From: Kitasatospora aureofaciens
GTDB lineage: Bacteria; Actinomycetota; Actinomycetes; Streptomycetales; Streptomycetaceae
Direction of reading: 5' to 3'
Assembly: GCF_001188955.3 (NCBI RefSeq)
Contig: NZ_JPRF03000097.1
Span: 124,001-188,000, forward strand
Length of the DNA stretch: 64,000 nt
Shown here: one piece after another, positions 34,229 through 41,600 of the stretch
Numbering within the stretch: position 1 is the stretch's first letter
Layout: the number at the start of each line of letters is the position of its first letter
Program-made: the position numbers and the translations under genes
The notes under the pieces: generated by a model
The model's input: the letters and a program-made list of their open reading frames with translations, nothing else
Told to the model about the DNA's origin: nothing
Databases searched by the model: none

Positions 34229-34582
34229 TCAGGCCTTCTTCACCACACCGGACTTGAGCTGCATCGCCCCGAAGCCCTCGATCCGGCAGTCGATGTCGTG
34301 GCCGTCCACTCCGTCGACCAGGCGGATGTTGCGGACCTTGGTTCCGGCCTTGATGCCCGAGGCGCTGCCCTTGACCTTGAGGGCCTTGACGACGGTCACG
34401 GTGTCGCCGTCGCTCAGCACGTTGCCGACCGAGTCCTTGATCACGCGCTCGCCGGCACCCGCCTGGGCGTCGGGGTCGGCCGGAGCCCACTCGTGGCCGC
34501 ACTCCGGGCAGACCATCAGGGCGTTCATCTCGTAGGTGTACTCGCTGGAGCACTGCGGGCACGGCGGGAGGGTGTCGCTCAT
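34229..34582 (-). CDS. yjdM: zinc ribbon protein YjdM (PhnA-like)
   Basis: A 117-residue protein. The N-terminal zinc ribbon has CPQCSSEYTYEMNALMVCPECGHEW; the C-terminal SH3-like domain reads VIKDSVGNVLSDGDTVTVVKALKVKGSASGIKAGTKVRNIRLVDG...IDCRIEGFGAMQLKSGVVKK. Length and motifs match YjdM/PhnA (COG2824) closely. Although once linked to alkylphosphonate use, its function is unproven. It is divergent from the StyA-like gene across a 270-base region. Confidence 0.95.
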   Translation of the reverse strand: MSDTLPPCPQCSSEYTYEMNALMVCPECGHEWAPADPDAQAGAGERVIKDSVGNVLSDGDTVTVVKALKVKGSASGIKAGTKVRNIRLVDGVDGHDIDCRIEGFGAMQLKSGVVKKA

Positions 34583-34681
34583 GGGCTCTGGCTGTCCTGT
34601 TCTGTCCGTTCGGCACGGCGTCGGCGGCTGGTCAGCCTCTATGAAATTGAAGAATTTTTCAAATCGCTATCCCGGTTCCCC

Positions 34682-34720
34682 GGCCGCCCCGGCCGCCCCC
34701 GGCCGCCCCCGGCCGCCCCC
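34682..34720. repeat. GGCCGCCCCC short tandem repeat
   Basis: Four near-identical 9-10 base units of GGCCGCCCC(C), in the intergenic region before the StyA-like gene. Just before it lies an AT-rich block with TTGAA-GAATTT-TTCAA (34647-34662), a possible operator. Confidence 0.6.
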
Positions 34721-34853
34721 CCGGCGCCTGCCCGGCGCGCGTCCGCCCCGTCCGCGCCGTGGACGCGGACGCTCCGGGCTGATATCCAGTCCACTGCCAA
34801 CCGGGTGGAGCGGGCGCCCCCGGGCCGGACGGACCACCAAGGAAGCAGGGGCG

Positions 34854-36095
34854 ATGCGCAGGATCCTGATCGTCGGCGCCGGGCAGGCCGGCCTCCAACT
34901 GGCCCTCGGGCTGCAGTCCCACGGCTACGACGTCACGTTGCTGACGGACCGTGATGCACAGGAGGTGCGGGGCGGGCGGGTGCTGTCCACCCAGTGCATG
35001 TTCGACTCCGCGCTGCGCACCGAGCGCGCCCTCGGCCTCGACCTGTGGGCCGGGCAGGCCCCCCGGATCGAGGGGGTCGGGGTGTCGGTCGGCGGGCCGG
35101 AGTCGGCCCCGGTGATCGACTGGGTCGGGCGGCTGGACGCCTGCGCCCAGTCGGTCGACCAGCGGCTGAAGACGTCCACCTGGCTGGACGCCTTCGCCGC
35201 CCGTGGCGGCCGGGTGGAGGTGCGGCAGGTGAGCGCCGCCGACCTCGAGCACCTCGCCGGCTCGTACGACCTGGTGCTGGTCGCCTCCGGCAAGGGCAAG
35301 CTGGCCTCGCTGTTCGAACGCGACGAGGAGCGGTCCCCGTACCAGCGGCCGCAGCGCGCCCTGGCCGTGAGCTACGTGTACGGGCTCGCGCCGCGCCCCG
35401 AGCAAGACTTTCCGGTGGTGCGCTGCAACCTGGTGCCCGGCATCGGCGAGTTCTTCACCATGCCGGCCCTGACGGCCGCCGGGCCCTGCGACATCCTGTT
35501 CTGGGAGGCGCAGCCGGGCGGCCCGGCGGATGCCTTCGACGGCATCCACGACCCGGCCGAACACCTGAGGGTGATGCTGGAGTTGATGAAGACCTTCACA
35601 CCTTGGGAGTACGACCGCGCCCGCTCCGGCGTCGAACTCACCGACGCCGGAGCGACCCTGGCGGGCCGCTTCACCCCGGTGGTCCGCCGTCCGGTCGGGG
35701 AACTCCCCGGTGGCGAGGCGGTGTTGGGAGTCGCCGACGTGGTCGTCACCAACGACCCGATCACCGGCCAGGGCGCCAACAACGCCGCCAAGTGTGCCGC
35801 CCTGTACCTGGAGGCGATCCTCGCGCACGGCGACAAGCCCTTCGACCGGGACTTCCAGCAGTCCGCCTTCGACCGCTTCTGGGCGGACACCGCCCGGGCC
35901 GTGACCACCTGGACGAACGCGATGCTCGCCCCAGCGCCCCCGCACGCGGTGGAGCTGTTCGCCGCGGCCGGTGAACTCCCCACCGTGGCCGACCGGTTCG
36001 CGAACTGCTTCAACGACCCGGCGGATGTGGAGGGGTGGCTGCTCGACCCGGAGAAGGCGGCCGCCTACCTGGCCTCGGTGGCACCGCGGGGCTGA
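34854..36095 (+). CDS. styrene/indole monooxygenase-like FAD oxygenase (StyA type)
   Basis: A 413-residue protein from an ATG after AAGGAAGCAGGGG. The Rossmann motif ILIVGAGQAGLQLALGLQSHGYDVTL begins at residue 4. Further StyA-family marks are RGGRVLSTQCMFDSALRTERALGLDLW, DLVLVASGKGKLASLF, VRCNLVPGIGEFFTMPAL, ITGQGANNAAKCAALYLEAI and the late helical region TRAVTTWTNAMLAPAPPHAVELF. StyA-type enzymes epoxidise styrene or indole with FADH2 from a separate reductase (StyB). No reductase gene is beside it. Its substrate is unknown. Confidence 0.88.
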   Translation: MRRILIVGAGQAGLQLALGLQSHGYDVTLLTDRDAQEVRGGRVLSTQCMFDSALRTERALGLDLWAGQAPRIEGVGVSVGGPESAPVIDWVGRLDACAQSVDQRLKTSTWLDAFAARGGRVEVRQVSAADLEHLAGSYDLVLVASGKGKLASLFERDEERSPYQRPQRALAVSYVYGLAPRPEQDFPVVRCNLVPGIGEFFTMPALTAAGPCDILFWEAQPGGPADAFDGIHDPAEHLRVMLELMKTFTPWEYDRARSGVELTDAGATLAGRFTPVVRRPVGELPGGEAVLGVADVVVTNDPITGQGANNAAKCAALYLEAILAHGDKPFDRDFQQSAFDRFWADTARAVTTWTNAMLAPAPPHAVELFAAAGELPTVADRFANCFNDPADVEGWLLDPEKAAAYLASVAPRG

Positions 36096-36227
36096 GCGTC
36101 GGACGTGTCACGGTGAGGTCAAGGTCTCGCCAAGTTCCGCCCGGGAGCGTCGTGATCATGGTGGGTTCGTGTCAACCCCGGCCCGCCGGGGGACATCTAC
36201 GCACAGAACGCGAGCATCAGGAGACAT

Positions 36228-36776
36228 GTGGTGGCGGTCGACGGCAGCAACATGGCGCACGCTGTGATCGAGACGGCGGTGAAGGAACGCACGCGGCTGC
36301 AGACCGGTCGCAGCCGGGCGACAGCGCTCGTGGTGCTGGTCCTCCTGGCGGGCCTCGGTCTCTTCCTGGCGCTGGTGGTCGGCAAGTCCGACCCGACCAG
36401 CGCCCCGACCTGCAACGGGACGACCATGACCCGGAACGACGAGTGCCGGATCTGGTCCAACCACGGCGGTGGGGGCACCTACGGCTACCAGGAGATGATC
36501 GACCGCCGCGAGTCCGGCAAGGGCGTGTGGCAGGTGGTCGGCTTCGTCGGCACCGGCCTGTCCGTCGTCCTGATGGGCGTGGCGGTCACCAAGCTCAACC
36601 CCGAGCGCCCCTGGGGCAAGCCGGTCACCGCCGTCTGCCCGCGCTGCTACCAGCCCAACCTACGGGAGAAGTTGACCGTGCACACCATCTCCCGGGGGCG
36701 GACCAACTACCGCTACAGCGGCATCGTCACACTCTGCACCCCGGTCTGCGGCTTCAGCGCGGTGCGCCAGCGCTGA
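36228..36776 (+). CDS. two-helix membrane protein with zinc-ribbon-like tail
   Basis: A 182-residue protein from a GTG after CAGGAGACAT (adjacent in-frame GTG at 36231 is equally possible). A basic cytoplasmic N-terminus is followed by a helix (RATALVVLVLLAGLGLFLALVVG), a short outer loop with two Cys, a second helix (VWQVVGFVGTGLSVVLMGVAVTKL) and a cytoplasmic tail. The tail holds two Cys pairs (CPRCYQPN and CTPVCGF) that could bind zinc. No family is recognised. Confidence 0.75.
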   Translation: MVAVDGSNMAHAVIETAVKERTRLQTGRSRATALVVLVLLAGLGLFLALVVGKSDPTSAPTCNGTTMTRNDECRIWSNHGGGGTYGYQEMIDRRESGKGVWQVVGFVGTGLSVVLMGVAVTKLNPERPWGKPVTAVCPRCYQPNLREKLTVHTISRGRTNYRYSGIVTLCTPVCGFSAVRQR

Positions 36777-36816
36777 CAGCGCTGACAGCTGCTGCTCGCC
36801 CGTGGAGCGTGGAGCT

Positions 36817-36839
36817 CGCGGGCGAGCCGCTCGCCCGCG
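36817..36839. terminator. bidirectional terminator
   Basis: Perfect 10-base arms CGCGGGCGAG and CTCGCCCGCG with a 3-base loop CCG, between the converging genes ending at 36776 (+) and 36855 (-). Confidence 0.8.
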
Positions 36840-36854
36840 TTCCTGAGCACGCCC

Positions 36855-38327
36855 TCAGCGGGAGTGGGAGGCGAGGCTGAGGAGCAGGTGGGCGGACTCC
36901 GGGTGCTGGAAGTCGGAGTGGGCGCCGGAGGGGTGGAGGCGGGTGGCCAGGCCGCCCCGGTAGACGTGCCCGGCGTCGATGTTGACGATCGGGTGGTCGA
37001 GGTCGGCGTGCGGGTACGGGGAGTCGGTGGGGCGCAGCCGGGTGCTGAACTGGGCGACCGGCGCGGAGCCCGTACCGGAGTGGCCGATGCCGGGGCGGCC
37101 CTCGGCGCGCAGGTGCCAGAAGCCGGTGGCGCGGTCCCAGCGGGAGTGGGTGAGGACGAGCGGGCCGCGCAGAGGGGCGCCGGCCCGGCCGGGGCCGAGG
37201 AAGAGCCGGGGGAACAGCCGGTCGAAGGCGTCCCGGGGAGCGGCCATCTGGAACACGAGCGCGCTGTCGACGGCCGCCGCCGACTGCCCGGTGTGGCAGG
37301 CGTTCAGCAGCACGAAGGGCCGGAAGACGGCGTCCGGCCGGTCGAGGTGTCGGCGGCGGTGGCGGCGCACCAGCTCGGCGTCGATGTGCCGGTCGTCGGA
37401 GAGCCGGACGGCGAGCTGCTCGTACGGGGAGTCGTTGGCGACGAACTGGCCGTGGCACCAGAAGTACATGACGTCCTCGTCCAGCACGGCCGCGGACAGC
37501 GCCTTGAGCAGCAGGTCCGAGTCGGTGCGCACGGTCAGCTGGGAGCGGTCCTCCAGGAGCTTGCGGACCTCGGGGGCCCGGCCGATGCCGGTGAGCTGGT
37601 CGTCGGTGTTCAGGCTGGTGACGGGTCTGGTGCGGGCGGAGTTGGGCGGCTGGATCGGCGGGTAGGCGGCGCCGGTCTGCTCGATCTGGTGGCGGTGGCC
37701 GAGGAAGTCCGCCCAGGGGTCGGACGGGTCACCGTCCACGGCGAGCATCGGCCAGGGGAGGTGGAGGTCGGAGTCGAACCTGATCCGCAGGGAGTCGAGC
37801 TCGGTGAGGGTGCGGTTGAGGTATTCGCGGAACAGGACCAGGCTGCGATCGCTGCCCTCGAACATCGTCTCCAGGAAGTACCGGCCCTCTTCGGCGAGTT
37901 CGGCGACCTTGCGCTCGGCGACGGCGGCCAGCGGGGAGAAATCGACGGTGCTCGCGAAGGGGTACGGGTTCAGCGGGTCGGGATCGTAGCCGATCAGGCG
38001 GTCGCGCCAGACGGTGCGCAGCCGGGCGGCGAGGTGCAGGAGCTTGGGCGCGGAGATGGTCAAGCCGGCCCGGTGCATGCGGTTCCCGGGGGTGCGCTCG
38101 CCCGTCCGGAAGGCCGAGACCTGCAGGTCGTCGCCGTTGCGGCGGAGGGAGACGACGAGGTCCAGCGGGTCCGGGCCCTCGGCCGGGCGATCGATCACGC
38201 GCGGGCGTGCGAACGGGCCCGAGCCGGTGCGCGAGGCCGCGGTCACCACCTGGTAGGCGGGCTGGGGCAGCCGGGTGTAGTCGGCGGAGGGGTTCTGCCG
38301 GATCTCGACCTGGAGTTCCCGGGGCAC
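36855..38327 (-). CDS. CHAT/caspase-like protease with hydrolase-like C-terminus
   Basis: A 490-residue protein. Residues 1-260 form an N-terminal domain ending in the CHAT-type IRFDSDLHLPWPMLAV. The catalytic His292 is in MYFWCHGQF and Cys344 in FVLLNACHTGQS, the classic CHAT dyad. After the Cys the expected CHAT ending is replaced by RGPLVLTHSRWDRATGFWHL and later HPIVNIDAGHVYRGG...GAHSDFQHPESAHLLL. That is the text of the C-terminal part of alpha/beta-hydrolase-like proteins in streptomycetes. The gene starts five bases after the small ORF at 38333 and is the last of three genes transcribed with the nSTAND-TPR protein. In known systems CHAT proteases are activated by STAND or TPR partners. 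Confidence 0.8.
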   Translation of the reverse strand: MPRELQVEIRQNPSADYTRLPQPAYQVVTAASRTGSGPFARPRVIDRPAEGPDPLDLVVSLRRNGDDLQVSAFRTGERTPGNRMHRAGLTISAPKLLHLAARLRTVWRDRLIGYDPDPLNPYPFASTVDFSPLAAVAERKVAELAEEGRYFLETMFEGSDRSLVLFREYLNRTLTELDSLRIRFDSDLHLPWPMLAVDGDPSDPWADFLGHRHQIEQTGAAYPPIQPPNSARTRPVTSLNTDDQLTGIGRAPEVRKLLEDRSQLTVRTDSDLLLKALSAAVLDEDVMYFWCHGQFVANDSPYEQLAVRLSDDRHIDAELVRRHRRRHLDRPDAVFRPFVLLNACHTGQSAAAVDSALVFQMAAPRDAFDRLFPRLFLGPGRAGAPLRGPLVLTHSRWDRATGFWHLRAEGRPGIGHSGTGSAPVAQFSTRLRPTDSPYPHADLDHPIVNIDAGHVYRGGLATRLHPSGAHSDFQHPESAHLLLSLASHSR

Positions 38328-38332
38328 GTCGA

Positions 38333-38653
38333 CTACTCCTGATCCTGGGTGGCGCGGGGACCGGCGGCCGGTTCGGCCGCCGGGACGTCGATCACGACGG
38401 ACAGGTCCTGGAGGACATGGCCGTGGCCCCGGTGGAGGACGGTGATCCGCAGGGTGTACGGGCCGGGCGCGGACGGCGTCAGCGTGAACCGGGCGGGCTC
38501 GCGGCCCGGGTCGTAGTCCATGACGGGCGGATCGAGCACGGCATCGCCGGCCACGGCGAGGACGAGCCGGAGGCGGGGGAGGTAGCCGTAGTTGATGCGG
38601 GTGGCGCCGCCGGCGGGAAGGAGGCGCAGCTCCAGATCGGTGGTGGCGCCCAC
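38333..38653 (-). CDS. small beta-sandwich protein, or frameshifted C-terminus of the TPR protein
   Basis: From the GTG at 38653 (GGAGGAG six bases upstream) a 106-residue protein reads ATTDLELRLLPAGGATRINY, RLRLVLAVAGDAVLDPP, PARFTLTPSAPGPYTLRITV and DLSVVIDVP, an Ig-/C2-like beta pattern. The frame overlaps the end of the TPR reading frame by 175 bases. In that overlap the TPR frame looks like a shadow (proline/serine-rich). Protein-like text also extends a little upstream (IQLRPAWRPRLTLLEEPAVG). Either this is a separate small gene or a frameshift near 38700-38745 has split it from the TPR protein. The CHAT gene follows after five bases. Confidence 0.6.
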   Translation of the reverse strand: MGATTDLELRLLPAGGATRINYGYLPRLRLVLAVAGDAVLDPPVMDYDPGREPARFTLTPSAPGPYTLRITVLHRGHGHVLQDLSVVIDVPAAEPAAGPRATQDQE

Positions 38654-41600
38654 GGCGGGCTCCTCCAACAGGGTGAGGCGGGGGCGCCAGGCGGGCCGGA
38701 GCTGGATGGGCCGGGCGGCGCGGCGCGGCGGGCGGGGGCGCTGCCGGGCAGCGGGGCGGCCGGGGTCCGGCCGAGCTGGGCGCCGGCGGCTGCGGGAGGC
38801 TTCGGCGGGCGCTCCTGCTCCGGTTCGGTCTCCGGTGCGGTGCGGTGCGGTGCGGTGCGGTCGAGTCGGGCCAGCGCGGTTCGCGCCTCGGCCGCCAGCG
38901 GGTGTCCCGGGTCCATCAGGGCCTCCCGCCCGGTGCACACCGCCGCCAGCAGCTCCCGGGCGGCGTCGCGGCGCCCGGCCGCCACCAGGGCGTGGGCCAG
39001 TCCGACGGCCAGCGAGGGGAACACCGGGAGCGGCCCGGGGCGTTGGGCGCCGATGCTGACGGCGACGTCGTGGGCGTCCGCGTGGCCGGCCAGCAGCACG
39101 GCGGTCGGCGAGGCGTACCCGACGGTGGTCCGGTCGGCGATGATGCGCTCGTACACCTGGACGGCGCCGTCGGCGTCCCCGGCCCGGAGCCGGGCGTGCG
39201 CGAGGCTCCGGCGGACGTCCAGGGTCGGTCGGCTGCGCGGACCGGCGCTCTCGGCGCAGGTTTCGGCGAGCTCCTCCAACCGGACGACGGCCCGCAGCGG
39301 GCGGGTGCCCTCGGCCAGGAGGAGCGCGTGGGACGTCCGGGCGGTGACGGTCGCCTCGTCCGGGCCGCCCAGGGCGGCGGTGGCGGTGGTGGCGAGGCCG
39401 CCGACCAGCCGCAGGGCCGCCTGCTGCTCCCCGGTGAGGTGAAGTGCGTAGGCGAGGACGCATCCGGCGTGGACCAGGTCGGGCAGGCCGGGACCGCTGG
39501 GCCCGTCCCAGTCGTCGGCCATCGGGGACAGTTCGGCGACGGCCGCGTCGAGCGCACCGCTGAGGATCAGGGCCTTGCCGAGGTCGCGCCGGAGTTCCCG
39601 GACGGTGGAGTGCTCGGGCCCGAGCGCCTCGCCGGCGAGGGCGAGCGCGTCGCGGTAGTACGCGGCCGCCTCGGCGTGCCGGCCGGCGTCGAAGAGGTTC
39701 CGCGCGATGCTGTCCCGGACGTCGAGGGTGTCCGGGTGGTCGGCTCCCAGGACCCGGCCGCGGTCGGCCAGGACGGACTGGTACATGACCTGGGCGCGGT
39801 GGTGCCTCCACCCGTGGCGGAGGGCGTGGGCCAGGTTGGAGCGGGCGGTCAGTGCGGCGGGGTGGTCGGGGCCGTGGACCCGCTCGTGGTCGGCCACGAG
39901 CGCCTGCGATTCAGCGACCTCCTGGTGATGACGTCCGGCGAGGCGGCGGATGTAGGCGAGTTCGGCACGCTCGTCGAGGGTGCTGGGATGGTCCGGGCCC
40001 TGACTGCGCGTCCGATCGGTGACCAGTCTTGCGAGGAGGTCGCCGGCACGGTCGAGCTCGCCGGTCTCGCGGACCTCCTGGGCCAGCAGGGAGCGCTCGA
40101 GGAAGCGGTCCGGGTGCTCCGGCCCGTGGACGCGGGCGGAATCCGTGGCCAACTGCTCCCGGTCGGCGACCGCCCGACGGTGCAGTCCGGCGAACCCACG
40201 ATCGGTGGCGAGGATGCTCCGGGCGGTGAACACGGCCGGATGGTCGGGGCCCTGGATGCGGATCCGATCGCGGACCAGGGCTTCGTTGAGCCGGATGCTG
40301 CGCAGATGGTTGCCGGAGGTCCGGTGGGTCCAGGCGAGCAGAAGACGGGTGTTGAGGGTCTCCGGGTGGTCCGGGCCGGCGATCCGCACGCGGTCGGCCA
40401 GCAGCGTCTCGAACAGTTGCAGAGCCTGCCGGAGATTGCCGGCGGCGCGGCAGGAGGTGGCGTGACACTGCCGGGCGTGCAGGGTCTCCAGGTGATCGGA
40501 TCCGAGGATCCGTGCGCGGTCGGCTGCCAGCGCGTCGAACAGTTCACCGGCGAGGCGGTGATCTCCCGCGCTGTCCCGGGCGAACGCGTGCCACCAGCGG
40601 GTGTCGAGCGTTCCCCAGTGGTCCGGGCCCTGGATCCGACAGCGGTCGGCGATCAGGGCGACGAAGGCCTCGGTGGCGCGACGGTGATCGCCCGCCTGCG
40701 CGTACGAGCGGGCCAGGTCCTGGCGGATCTCCAGCGTCTGCGGGTGGTCCGGCCCGTTGATCCGGGTGTGATCCGCCGCCAGCGATGCGAATTCGGCGAG
40801 GGCCAGGGCGTGTTCGTCGGACTCCCGCCATGCGGAGGCCCGTTCGCGGCGGCAGTGCAGCGTACTGGGATGGTCCGGCCCGAACACCCGGATGTGGTCG
40901 GTGACCAGGCCTTCGAACAGTGCGGCGGCCCGGTGGCGGTCACCGGCGGACCAGCAGGTGGACGCCTGCCAGACCAGTACGCCGAGAGTGCTGGGGTGGT
41001 CCGGTCCGAGCGTCCTGGCGTAGTCGCGCGCGAGGGGTTCGAGCAGGGACAGGGCTCGGCGGTGGTCGCCGGCGTTCCGGCAGGCGAGGGCGTGAGCGAA
41101 ACGGGTGAAGAGGGTCTCGAAGTGGTCGGCGCCCTGGGTGCGGGTGCGGTCGGTGACGAGTGATTCGAGCAGGTGGGTCGCGCGGCGGTGATCGCCGGCG
41201 TTCCCGTGGGCGGTGGCCGTCCACTGGCGGGTGGAGAGGGTATCGGGGTGGTCGGCGCCCTGGAGCCGGATCCGATCGTCCAGTAGTGACTCGATCAGTT
41301 CGATCGCGCGGCGGTGGTGGCCGGCGCTCTGGTAGGCCGAGAAGCAGTTGGCACGAGCGTCCAGGGTGTCGGGGTGGTCCGGCCCGTTGACCCGGGTGTG
41401 ATCGGCGACCAGCGCGTCGTGCAGTCCCAGGGCGTGGTTCTGCTCGTCGAGGAGCAGGCCTCGTCGACGGACCGGGCCAGCCGCAGCCGGGCGTCGAAGG
41501 TCTCGAAGTGCTCGGGGCCGTTGATGCGCAGGCGGTCGGCGACGAGTTGCTCCCGTACGGCGAGGGCCTCGCGCGGGCGGCCGGCGGCGTTCAGGGCGCG

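Noticed and set aside
34682..34720. Hairpin or regulatory RNA in the GGCCGCCCCC repeat
   Set aside because: The strand is nearly all C on one side with little internal pairing; it looks like simple sequence.
38845..41163. 772-residue open frame on the + strand opposite the TPR gene
   Set aside because: It is a shadow of the reverse-strand repeat gene. It has no ribosome binding site or domain, and its repeated pattern mirrors the G-x-D-H-P repeats.
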